Source of the DNA: Coenobita brevimanus
Lineage: Eukaryota > Arthropoda > Malacostraca > Decapoda > Coenobitidae
Assembly (NCBI GenBank): GCA_032717465.1
Contig: CM064669.1
Coordinates: 46,986,843-47,050,842 of the forward strand
Direction: 5' to 3'
DNA length: 64,000 nt
The position numbers and the translations under genes are program-made. Positions 1 to 9,650 of the stretch are shown here, piece after piece (the stretch's first letter is position 1; each line of letters opens with the position of its first letter). The notes under the pieces were generated by a model. That model ran no database searches, was not told the DNA's origin, and saw only the letters and a program-made list of their open reading frames with translations.

Positions 1-79
1 CGGTTAATTTCGAAATGGCTGGACACACTGCGTTTAGAAGACTGGAGGTTGTACACGGAGGAAGAAGTAGAACATATCA
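1..79 (+). CDS. possible partial coding exon at left edge
   Basis: Frame 1 is open from the first base for 28 codons before TGA at 85-87. It reads like ordinary protein, with a balanced mix of residues: WLDTLRLEDWRLYTEEE followed by VEHIS. The bases at 80-86 are GTGAGTG, a good match to a splice donor, so an exon could end at 79 after the first base of a Ser codon. Alternatively the frame simply ends at the TGA. There is no start codon and no recognised family; a weak resemblance to a helical SAM-like segment is only an impression. The stretch is too short to be sure it is not chance. Confidence 0.25.
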
Positions 80-87
80 GTGAGTGA

Positions 88-860
88 AATAATGTGGATA
101 TTAGTTCATTCGTGCGTTGCAGAGCTGGGAGAATAAAAGTGAATATGGCGACAAGCAGCTCCTGAGTGTCCGTCGAAATGGGGTAATAAAAGAGCTTCGA
201 AAAACAGTGTCGATTTTGATCATTGTGAAAAATAATGATGCAGAACTACGATAGACGGAGAGAAATGAAAAATGTCAGTGGGACGAGGGGAGGTACTGCT
301 TTGATTAACCTGTTTATAGTCAGTTTACTCCACTATGATTAAGAGTTTTCCTCCCTTTCAGCTCCTTGAGATTGGAGGGTTGATTTGATGAATAATATGA
401 ATAATTCGTACCTCATAACTAAAGCTCATTGAATTTCCTATAAGCACGACTTGGTATTCCAGTGAGTGGCCAAGTTCTGTCAGATGAAAGCAGACTGATA
501 ATAGGAGAGCCGTATGTGGTAAATCTCCCACACACTTGCCGTATATCAGCTTCACACGAGCAAGCACATGGAGTCGGGTCATCACATCCAGTCTCTGTGA
601 AGTTGCTATCCAAAGCAAAGTAAAGTGATCCCTCAGAGAAAGATCACGAGAAAAAAAGACACAGAGAATGAGAAGACAGTGACTCATTTGTTTGCTAAGG
701 ACGATGGGATAGTAATGTAGAAGACGGAGGCAAGCAGAGAAGTGAGGAAAGTGAGTTTAATTAAGCCAGTTACCTGTATGTTTGCTTGAACCAGAAATAA
801 TAAATAAATCATAAGTTACGTTGTGCCATGGCCTCATCATGTTAATTTTTTTAGTGACGT
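88..860. other. unique sequence, nothing recognised
   Basis: Mixed-composition DNA without simple repeats. The longest open frame (minus strand, 358-687, 109 codons) shows no motif or domain and is near the length expected by chance. Confidence 0.5.
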
Positions 861-867
861 GTATCAA

Positions 868-935
868 GTTAAATAAAATCTTTTGTTGGCAAGAATAAAT
901 TGCACAAACACGTCATGAAATTGAAGAGGAGAAGA
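868..935 (-). mobile_element. relic of TTAA inverted-repeat element (one end)
   Basis: The stretch from AAATAAAATCTTTTGTTGGC to TCATGAAATTGAAGAGG aligns with the right-hand end of the family seen at 49836-50059 and 56150-56217: the inner TGAATAAAATCGTCTGG motif, then GCAAGAATAAA, an ACGTCA-like block and a GAAGRGG end. Only this end survives. Confidence 0.5.
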
Positions 936-1960
936 AAGTTTCCTGACCATGTTTCTGTTAAGGATAGACTCACACACCCTGGAGATGCAGGTGCTTAAAG
1001 CCATTGGGTGACCGAGAACTTGAAGAGGCCATCCTTCTTCATGACAGGCTGAATGAGAGCAAACTTCCAGGACGAGGGGGAGGTCCAAGTTGACAAAGAC
1101 GGAACAGATTGCCAAGGAAAGGTGTCAGCACGAAAACAGTTTTGTAGTGAATGGCAAGAAGGACTCAGTCTGGACCATACGCACTGGCATCTAGTGAAAC
1201 AGAGGGAAATGTAACTTAGAAAAATGGAAAGTACTTGATGGGCCCAATCTTATAGGGGTAGCCATGTGCAGAGTAGACACTGAACATATCAGCAGATCAG
1301 GCAGTGAGAAAGATCTTGAAGTCATGGCCAACAAACATTTATAATTAAGAGGAAAGAGTTTCATTTATGAAGTAAAGAAAGTAGGGTTCTGGTCCTTATT
1401 ATAGAGATTGTTATTGATCTTCTGAAGACATAACTGGTTCTTGCATTAGTGATGCCACGTTTGGATTAATAAGCATTCCACTCCGTGACATAATAAATCC
1501 ATATTCTTTACACAGCGCTAAGAGATAAGTAAAAAAAAAAAAAAATGCATTATCAAAACCTTTCTTATGAGGACAGATCAAGAAAGTTTAATTTACACTG
1601 AGCAGAATGGCAGAGTCGGAGGAGATTTCATCTAAGTTTCTCGCTTAAGCGGATGAAGGGGGATTAAAACAGGAGACATTAGTAGAGTTTAAGAACTGAG
1701 TTGGTAGACTTAGCGATTTACCTGATGTTAGTTTTTTTTTTTAAGTTTGGAAAGTAGGCTAGACAGGAGAAGGACTGAAAAGGGATGGGTATAAAGATCT
1801 CCCCAGTCTGAAAAGCACTCGTTGCCAAAATTGTTTACGAAATTTCCCTAAGTTTAAGATGAGGTAGGCTGTGTTTAACTTTGAATTTCTCTCTTGGTTA
1901 TATAAATTCACATAGTTTTTGTGCTGCACGGTGTTCATTCTTAGCTCTTCATGCCCGGAT
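936..1960. other. unique sequence, nothing recognised
   Basis: No gene or repeat family recognised. It contains a 14-base A run near 1531 and a T run near 1731. Open frames are short and featureless. Confidence 0.5.

Positions 1961-1961
<1 letters not shown>

Positions 1962-1991
<30 letters not shown>
1962..1991. repeat. (GA)n microsatellite
   Basis: Uninterrupted AG dinucleotides, about 15 units. Confidence 0.95.
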
Positions 1992-1993
<2 letters not shown>

Positions 1994-2164
1994 CTCTTTG
2001 TTATCTTTGTCTTGATGCATCCAAAACATACCCTTAAACTGGCGCTACCGTCGGTCAACCAGCCTTCTGCAGTTATTCCCTCTTCTTACGTTCTTCTGTT
2101 CCTGTTATCCCCTTCACTCAAAATTTCCTACTCTTGCCGCCCACGGACGATTTAATTTAACACT

Positions 2165-2270
2165 AATGGTCTCTCGTACCGGAAGGGTTGATGAATGCTC
2201 TCTCCAAACCCATTATTTCGGAAATCCTCTTACAAGCTGAATAAAACTGCATGGAGAACGCAAAGATAAA
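2165..2270 (-). mobile_element. partial TTAA inverted-repeat element
   Basis: Contains CAAGCTGAATAAAACTGC, the reverse of the family's inner motif, plus a GGGTTGATGAATGC block matching the element core (compare CTTCATCAACCC at 49949). The terminal TTAACCCC is not preserved here. Confidence 0.6.
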
Positions 2271-2300
2271 ACAGAAAAATAAATAAAGATGGTTGGAGGG

Positions 2301-2302
<2 letters not shown>

Positions 2303-2347
<45 letters not shown>
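2303..2347. repeat. (GA)n microsatellite
   Basis: About 22 AG units between two inverted-repeat element copies. Confidence 0.95.
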
Positions 2348-2348
<1 letters not shown>

Positions 2349-2362
2349 CACAGTTGATGACG

Positions 2363-2464
2363 TTAACCCCTTCATTCCGGTGACGTAATATTTTGTTTTA
2401 ATACTGCTACTTACAAGCGATATTATTACATTCATGGGGAGACGCCTGGTTGTGAAGGGGTTAA
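2363..2464. mobile_element. compact TTAA-flanked MITE with intact ends
   Basis: A 102 bp unit begins TTAACCCCTTCATTCCGG and ends TGTGAAGGGGTTAA, so both termini carry TTAA followed by CCCCTTCA in inverted orientation. TTAA target duplications followed by CCC are the hallmark of piggyBac-type elements. There is no coding capacity, so it would be a non-autonomous derivative. The centre lacks the CAGACGATTTTATTCAGCT motif of the longer relatives, making it a deletion form or a separate subfamily. Confidence 0.7.
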
Positions 2465-2633
2465 GGAAGGCTATTGAGGGTAATAGCACTCCTCTAGAAA
2501 CTCACCTGGTGGTATCGTAAGTGCTGTTGGGACAGCTCAGTCTGCTGGTGTGGGCGTGGGCGTGACAGTGAGACTAGGAAATGAATAAATGAGGTAGGAT
2601 AGACACTGGTAAACGGTGATTGAGCCGTTCCCG

Positions 2634-2718
2634 CAACACACGAAAAATGGCCCGGCGGAGTGGAAGGGAGGCCCCCACAACACACGAGAAATGGCCCAGC
2701 GGAGTGGAAGAGAAGTAC
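2634..2718. repeat. 44 bp tandem duplication
   Basis: CAACACACGAAAAATGGCCC at 2634 recurs as CAACACACGAGAAATGGCCC at 2678, followed both times by GGCGGAG/AGCGGAG and TGGAAG. Two near-identical units with a 44 bp period. Confidence 0.85.
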
Positions 2719-2734
2719 GTAAGAGAAGTACGCC

Positions 2735-2832
2735 TAACCCCTTCCAGTCCAAAAATCTCTCTCACGCTGAATAAAATCGTCTGGATGTGGCAAGAATGAA
2801 GGGAAAGGGGCGTCCTTGGACTGAATGGGCTA
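2735..2832 (-). mobile_element. partial TTAA inverted-repeat element
   Basis: TAACCCCTTCCAGTCC at the left and ACGCTGAATAAAATCGTCTGG in the middle match the family's terminal and inner motifs. The right end reads GACTGAATGGGCTAA, a worn version of CTGAAGGGGTTAA. Short, deleted copy. Confidence 0.7.
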
Positions 2833-3029
2833 ATCTTGACCTGCTTCCTAACGATAAATAAAGGAACAACGAACATTAACTTTCGGAACCTAGTGATGTC
2901 TCATTCGGAGCCAAGCAAGCTCTTCAGAATACTGTGTAAGAGTTTCACAATTGTTTGTTGGGTAAGACGTGGATTGATATTGTTCGCAAGGGTATATTAT
3001 GGGAGAGAATTTTAGTATCAGGTATAAAA

Positions 3030-3285
3030 GGCTTGAGGAGGAGGAGAACGAGATGATGGAGGAAGGGCAGATGGAGGAGGAGGAGGAGATGATGGAGGAA
3101 GGGCAGATGGAGGAGGAAGAGGAGGAGATAATTGCGGAAGGGCAGATGGAGAAGGAGGAAGAGGAGATAGCGGAGGAGAAGGGGAAGATGGCAGAGGAGG
3201 AAGAGGAGGAGGAGATAGCAGAAGAAAAAGAGGAGGAGGAGGAGGAGGGGGAGGAGAGGGAAAATGAGGAAGGGTAATGTGGAGA
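3030..3285. repeat. GGA-rich minisatellite, 36-39 bp unit
   Basis: GGAAGGGCAGATGGA recurs at 3061, 3097 and 3136 (steps of 36 and 39), separated by GGA/GAT triplets. Because the units are multiples of three, the plus strand stays open from 2999 to 3277 and would encode a Glu-rich string (EEGQMEEEEE). There is no domain and it is very likely not a gene. Confidence 0.8.
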
Positions 3286-3424
3286 AGGAGACAGAAGAGT
3301 AGGCGGAAGAGATGGAGGACAAGCACCGGAATTGTCCAGCTTGGGGTCGGGGGCGAAGGGTTAAGCGGAGTTCAGCTTTATGAGAGGAAGATTCAACAAC
3401 AGAGCCATTCAAGTGGGGGAGAGG

Positions 3425-3990
3425 AGGGAGCAGAATTGTTGGAGTAAAACTGGTGGAGAGATTTTTGGCCCGAGATCAGACGCAGATGGGATGGGAAGGG
3501 GCTAATATTGGAATGATCATGTGACGCAGAGCAGGTGGAGTTATTACAGTGAAGTTATTACTGCCTAGACGATGAATGGATGTGATTTTGAGTGATGAAG
3601 TTACTGAGATGAAGTTATATTGGAGTAAAATTGCTGGAGAGATTTTTATTGATCATGGCTCAGAAGGGATGGAAAGAGTTAATTTTGGAATGATCACACG
3701 TAACTTGAAACACATGAAGTTATTATGGGCAAGGTAAAGAACAGGTGTCATTTGGAACACGTGAAGTTATTATTGGGAAGTTATTCGGAGTTAAATTGTT
3801 GGAGAGATTTTTGGCCAGGGTTCAGAAGGGATGGGAAGAGTTAATACTGCAAAGATCACGTAACCAGACACCAGCGAAGACGCTTTTGATAGGACAAATG
3901 ATTTATCTCCTTGAATTGTGTTTGGTATTTCATATTTATTTCAATCTACCTTCAGACGATTTTCTTCATCTTAGGGAGAGAAATTAGGCT
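3425..3990. repeat. three diverged copies of a ~165-181 bp repeat
   Basis: TGGAGAGATTTTT recurs at 3454, 3635 and 3800. Each is preceded by GGAGTAAA-like bases and followed by GGGATGG(A/G)AAGRGTTAAT and then a GATCACGT-like block. Steps are 181 and 165 bp. Similarity reaches only about 85-100 bp per unit, so this is an old tandem array. Confidence 0.7.
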
Positions 3991-4085
3991 GTGGAGCGAT
4001 TAATGGAGAGTGCGTCTGATCCTGTAATTATAAGTGGCTTCTCCAGTGCTTAACATAATCCTCTGGAAATTACAACGAATAAAAT
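3940..4085 (+). mobile_element. relic related to the TTAA inverted-repeat family
   Basis: CTTCAGACGATTTTCTTCAT followed by AGGGAGAGAAATTAGGCTGTG matches the sequence at 45460-45560, where the same element type is repeated. The far end carries a worn CCTCTGG. No TTAA termini are visible. Confidence 0.5.
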
Positions 4086-4140
4086 ACAAACAACTTTTCT
4101 TGGCTTAAGGGACTGATATGATTTTGGACAGAGAGCCGCA

Positions 4141-4276
4141 TGCTGGATGGCACTGGAGGATCTGCGCTACCCTGCCGTGCTCTGCTCTACCCTGCCGTGC
4201 TCTGCTCTACCCTGCCTTGCCCTAATCTTTGCCTAGCCCTGTCCTGCCCTTCCGTGCCCTGCCTTGCCCTGCCGTG
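4141..4276. repeat. CCCTG pentamer array, left part
   Basis: Repeated CCCTG / CCGTG pentamers, including a near-exact CTCTGCTCTACCCTGCCGTG doublet. The same array resumes at 4625 after the SINE insertion. Confidence 0.85.
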
Positions 4277-4624
4277 TAGTTATTTTTATTCTTTATTATT
4301 TTTTTTATGTGTCCTACTCTGGGCATAGGTTTCGCAGCCTGTTCCCAAGGCCCAGTAGTCTTCCAACATATCATACACCTCTACATATCACCACTTCGGC
4401 ACTAACACCCACCGTCCATATTGAACACATGCTAAGGCTGTCTCATACAGGACTGGTGTATTGGTATTAGTGGGGGTATTTTTACGACATGTCGGCGGGT
4501 CTTTTGGTAGATCAGTACAGTCTAATTTAATGAATTTCAAATCTTTAAACTGTTCCCTGCCCCAGCGCAGATTTGAACCTGGGTTCGATAGGACTACAGG
4601 CCACGTCTCTACCGATTGAGCCAC
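4277..4624 (-). mobile_element. tRNA-derived SINE, copy 2
   Basis: Read on the minus strand, it opens GTGGCTCAATCGGTAGAG (RNA polymerase III A-box-like, tRNA D-arm-like) and has CCCAGGTTCAAATCTGC (B-box/T-arm-like) at 4567-4583. A ~270 bp body matches the copy at 8921-9289, sharing blocks such as CCGCCGACATGTCGTAAAA and TATGGACGGTGGGTGTTAG. It ends in an A-rich tail (T-rich on the plus strand, 4277-4309). CCCTG pentamers lie on both sides, so it inserted into that array. No ORF; it would depend on LINE machinery. Confidence 0.85.
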
Positions 4625-5560
4625 CGCCTGCCCTGCCCTACCCTGCCATGCCATGCCCTGTTCCTTGCGCTGCTCGACCCTGCCATGCCATGCTCTATTC
4701 TACTCTGCTCTGCCCTGCCCTGCCCTGCCATGTACTCTCCCTGTCCTGCCAGGCTCTTTCTGCCGCCGGGTCTCTGCTCTGTATTACTTCTTAAAGTAAC
4801 CATTTCGTACCACCCAGACCCTCTCCACTCTCCCGCCTCTGCCCCACCCTGGCCCGCCTCACCCTTCTCTGCCCCACCCTGGCCCGCCTCACCCTACTGT
4901 AGCATGCCTAACCCTGCCTTGCCTAACTCTGACCTGCCTCACCCTGGTCTGCCCTGCCTTTCCTGTTCCTACCCTGCCTCAGTCTGTCCTTCTTTAATCT
5001 GTATCCTGTCCTTCCTGCCCTTCCCTGCCTTTCCTGACCCTGTTTTAACCTGTGTCCTGGATTTTCCCAACCTTTCTTTGTTTTTTTTCCTTTGTGTTCT
5101 GCCTTTCCCTGCTTTGCCTTTTTCTGATTCTGCTTTGACCTATCATGCCCTATCCTCTCTTGCCCTGGTATAATACGTGTCCTGTTCTACCATGTCCTGC
5201 CTTGTCCAGACGTGCCCTGCCCTACCCTCTATGCTGCCCTCCCCTGCCCAGCCCTGCTCCACCATACTCCCTACTTTAATCTGTGTCCTTCCCTGCAATG
5301 TCCTTTCTTGCTTTGCGTTAATCTAATGCATCCTTCCCTACCCCTCATTTTCCTGTTAAACTTTCTACACCTTTTTTTTTCTGCATCCCATCTTTTCCTG
5401 TCCTTTCTCTTGCTGCTGTAATTTTTGTCTATTCATTTTTCATTCTGCTTCAGTTTGTGTCCTGCCCTGCCTCGACCTCCTCTTCCTTGTCCTACACTAT
5501 GTCGCTTTCATTCCGGACTGCAACCGGTGTCTTTCTCTGTCCATACCCCAAGCCAATTAA
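4625..5560. repeat. CCCTG/CCTGC pentamer array, right part
   Basis: About 0.9 kb of pyrimidine-rich DNA dominated by CCTGC, CCATG and CCCTG pentamers, most regular at 4625-4740. It carries a 30 bp doublet around CTGCCCCACCCTGGCCCGCC (4838 and 4868) and loosens after 5000. The Pro/Leu/Cys-rich frames across it are repeat shadows. Confidence 0.85.
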
Positions 5561-5870
5561 ATTTCACTTATCCATAGGTGTCTAAAACCTAACTTTGTAT
5601 CCTTCCTAGCTTTACCAAACCTAGCATAATCTAACTCAGTTTAATATAATCTAACCTAATCTAACTAAACCTAACATAAAGTCAGACCTAACGGACAGCC
5701 TACCTTCTCCTAGATTAAACTTTCGCATCTTAACCTAATGTAGTCTAACTTAGCCTAACCACACCTAACCTAACGTAAACCAGCCCAATCGAACCAAATC
5801 AAGCCTAATCCCTCTACCAATCCCACGCTAACCCCGGTCTATCCCACGCTAACCCCGGTCTAATCCAATT
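5561..5870. repeat. degenerate CCTAA (telomere-like) pentamers
   Basis: Dense CTAAC/CCTAA words: CTAACCTAATCTAACTAAAC near 5651 and ACACCTAACCTAACGTAAAC near 5761. CCTAA is the complement of TTAGG, the common arthropod telomere repeat. It is too worn to be an active telomere and directly continues the pentamer array to its left. Confidence 0.6.
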
Positions 5871-5989
5871 TGTATAAACACCGAGCGAACACAGAACACC
5901 ATCAGTTTATTCCTCATCTGATTAAATATTGGAAATGAGCGGAAAAAAAAAAGTGGAGCATTGTGGTGTTGGTGGATAATGTAAAGGGA

Positions 5990-8045
5990 CACACATTTCC
6001 GCACGCCATTTCCATATTAGTTCGTTTTTGCATAACTGCACACGCAAACCACCACCACCACCAAAACAGTGACCATCACGGCTACCACCACCACCACAAC
6101 AGTGACCACCCATGCTACCACCACCACAGTGACCACCACCACCACCACCACAGTGATCACCACGACTACCAACACCACCACCACCACCACCACAACAATG
6201 ACTACCCATGCTACCACCACCACCACCACAGTGACCACCACGACTACCACCACCACCACCACCACCACCATCACCACCACCATCACCACCACCATCACCA
6301 CCACCACCACCACCACAATGACCATCACGGCTACCTCCACCATCACCACAATGACCACCACGACTACCACCACCACCATCACCACCAAATGACCATCACT
6401 GCTACCACCACCACCATCACAGTGACCATCACTGCTACCACCACCACCACAATGACCACCACACCACCGCCACCAGTTCCACGATCACCACCACCGCCAC
6501 CACTTCCACCATCACCACCACCGCCACCACTTCCACCATCACCACCACCGCCACCACTACCTCCACCACTATCACCATGACCTTCACTGCTGCTACTACT
6601 ACCACCATCACCATTACCACTACCACCACATTGCTGCTGTCATAACCAAAACCGTAGCCACCCGTCAGTGTCACCACCACCACACTACCGCCACCACTAC
6701 GACTACCACCACCACCACCACACTGCTGCCACCACCACCACAGCTACTGCCACCACCACCACCACACTACCGCCACCACTACGACTACCACCACCACCAC
6801 CACACTGCTGCCACCACAACCACCACACTGCTGCCACCACCACAACTACTGCTATCACCATCATCACTCCCACCACCACCCACCACCACCACCATCACTG
6901 TTAACACCATTGTCACCACTACCAACCACGACAGATACCACCACTCTCACTATCACAACCGCCAACATCATTACCACCACTACCACGGCTACCACCATTA
7001 TTATCACTACCACCACCACTACCACAGTTGCCATCATTATCACCCCCACCACTACTGCACCAATACCACAACTACCACCACCATTATCACCAAACCATAG
7101 CAACTATCATTATCACCATCACCCCAGTTCTATTACCACTACAACTGTCACTCGTATCACCACTACAGATATTAACACCCCATTATCACCATCATTACTA
7201 CAACTACCATAATTGCCACTACCATAACCATGTCCGCCATAGTTAACACCGTCATCACCCTCACCACAACTACCATTATCACCTTTACCACCATTGCTAC
7301 CACATTTACTGTATAACCACAGCAACCTCCATCACCACAACCAAAACATCTTCCACAGTCACAACCACATAGACTACCACAACTACCTCAATTACCTACT
7401 CACCACCACAACCTACACATCTACCACAATTACCACCACAAAGGCCACCACAGCAACCCCAGGCGGCACCACCACTACCACAACTACCCCCACAACCAGC
7501 TACTTACCACCACAATCAACACCACACCTCCTGTCACCACTAAATCAGAAAATTAATAACCAACACGACATCTACCACAATCACCACTACCACACACGCT
7601 ACCATAATAACCACCACTACCGCAGATACCATAAAACGCCATCAATACCACCCGCAACCACTCACTCTACCACAACTACCGCCAATACAGCTACTACCAC
7701 TACCGGATTACCTGTACGATCGCTACTATCACAACTACTACTAGAATTACCACTAGAGTACTACGACTATTATGACAGCTACACTTTCTACAGCTATTAC
7801 GACTACCACAATACTACTGCTGACACAACTACCTGATACTGTTACTACCACAGTCCCACATCTGCAACAATAACACTACTACTATTACTACTACTGCCAA
7901 AATTACCACACCATCGCTACCATAACAAGTACCACATCTACCAGTCACCACCGATCCCCCTACTACCATTACTATTACCCTTAAACCACAACTACCACAA
8001 TTCCTAAAATTACACACCACAGCCATTCCATACCCTACAGCAAAT
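5990..8045. repeat. CAC/ACC trinucleotide satellite, left block
   Basis: About 2 kb with almost no G on the plus strand, built from ACC, CAC, CAT and CTA triplets. It is nearly pure at 6050-6580 and more degenerate to the right. A ~75 bp doublet (ACACTACCGCCACCACTACG near 6682 and 6763) shows local unit amplification. Open frames give poly-His, poly-Thr or poly-Val and are not genes. Confidence 0.9.
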
Positions 8046-8104
8046 ATCCACTTAATGATCATTGAATAGTGTTTATTTTCCTTTTTATAGGTACCACAAT
8101 CACC

Positions 8105-8280
8105 AACCACCGCTACCACAATTACCTACCACCACTACCACAATTACCTACCACCACTACCGCAGTTACCTACCACCACTACCACAATTACCTACCACCA
8201 CTACCACAATTACCTACCACCACTACCGCAGTTACCTACCACCACTACCACAATTACCTACCACCACTACCACAATTACC
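8105..8280. repeat. 22 bp minisatellite with 66 bp higher-order period
   Basis: Eight 22 bp units of the form TACCACCACTACC-CAATTACC. Every third unit (8149-8170 and 8215-8236) carries the variant CGCAGTTACC instead of CACAATTACC. The order is a-a-B, a-a-B, a-a, which is a 66 bp higher-order repeat amplified recently from three monomers. Confidence 0.9.
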
Positions 8281-8365
8281 CACCACCACCATCAGTACTA
8301 CCACTCACACTACCATACAACAGTTTTGGTTGCTTATAATGATGCTACTGACGTATGCAAACAAA

Positions 8366-8759
<394 letters not shown>

Positions 8760-8920
8760 ACACTACCACAGTTTCTACCACAGCTTCCTTCACCACTACC
8801 GCAAAGCAAAATGTCCTGATCAAAACTACCACCATTTCTACCACAGTTTCCTCCACCATACCGCAAGCAAACTTCCAGTCCTGATCAAAACTACCACCAT
8901 TTCTACCACTGAATCGGTAG
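8760..8920. repeat. 65 bp satellite units left of the SINE
   Basis: TCCTGATCAAAACTACCACC occurs at 8814 and 8879 (period 65), each followed by ATTTCTACCAC. The body TTTCCTCCACCATACCGCAA matches half of the 129 bp unit right of the SINE (9293 onward), so this is the interrupted left arm of the same array. Confidence 0.8.
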
Positions 8921-9248
8921 TGAAGCTGAATCGGTAGAGAGGCAGTCTGCAGTCCTAATGGACCCGGGATCGAATCCCGGCTGGGGCAGGGAACAGTTTA
9001 AGGATTTGAATTTCCTAAAAAGCAGACTTTCTTGATCTACCAGATGACCCGCCGACATGTCGTAAAAGTACCCCCGCTAATACCAATACACCAGTCCTGT
9101 ATGAAACAGCCCTACTATGTATTCAATATGGACGGTGGGTGTTAGCCCCGAAGTGGTGACATGTGGAGGTGTAGGGAGACTATTGGGCCTTGGGATAGGT
9201 GACTGCCCCCAAGGAATAGGCCCTGAGCCTTTGCCCAGAGTCGAACAC

Positions 9249-9289
<41 letters not shown>
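8921..9289 (+). mobile_element. tRNA-derived SINE, copy 1, with poly(A)
   Basis: The head TGAATCGGTAGAGAGGC (A-box-like) is followed by GGGATCGAATCCC at 8965-8977 (B-box/T-arm-like), a ~270 bp body, and an almost pure 38-base A tail ending at 9288. GAATCGGTAG occurs twice at the 5' edge (8921 and ~8929). It is long and fairly intact, so younger than the copies at 4277 and 31357. Retroposed into the CAC satellite. Confidence 0.88.
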
Positions 9290-9292
<3 letters not shown>

Positions 9293-9650
9293 CTCTCTAC
9301 CACAGTCCCTACCACAAAACAGCTACCACCACCACAATCACAATCCCAGCCCTCTCCAGAACTACCGCCATTCCTACCACAGTTTCCTCCACCACACCGT
9401 GACAAGCAAATTTCCAATCCTCTCTCTACCACAGTCCCTACCACAAAAACAGCCACCACCACCACCACAACCACAATCCCAATCCTCTCCAGAACCACCA
9501 CCATTCCTACCACAATTTCCTCCACCACCACGACAGGCAAAATTCCAGTCCTCTCTAGGACAACCACAATCCCTACCACAAAAACAGCTACCACCACCAC
9601 AACCACGATCCTTTCCACAATCATCACACTTTTTACCAGCACTGCCAAAC
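9293..9650. repeat. 129 bp higher-order CAC satellite units
   Basis: The CTCTCTA start recurs at 9293, 9422 and 9551, exactly 129 bp apart. Each unit contains ACCACAGTCCCTACCACAAA, then CTCTCCAGAAC, then CTACCACARTTTCCTCCACC and GACARGCAAA. 129 is about twice the 65 bp monomer at 8760-8920. Being divisible by three, it keeps a minus-strand Cys/Gly-rich frame open (43-residue repeat), which looks like a repeat artefact. Confidence 0.88.

Noticed and set aside
2999..3277. Glu-rich EEGQMEEEEE frame
   Set aside because: A 36-39 bp GGA minisatellite keeps the frame open; there is no flanking coding signal.
5963..6580. His/Tyr-rich frame that looks like a metal-binding protein
   Set aside because: It is a pure CAC/CAT microsatellite; alternative frames give poly-Thr and poly-Pro equally well.
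8105..8280. CRISPR-like array (22 bp repeats)
   Set aside because: Units are directly adjacent with no spacers, and the setting is a eukaryotic satellite.
8921..9000. Functional tRNA gene
   Set aside because: A-box and B-box-like motifs are present, but there is no proper acceptor-stem pairing or terminator and the unit continues into a repeated ~270 bp body with poly(A): it is a SINE.
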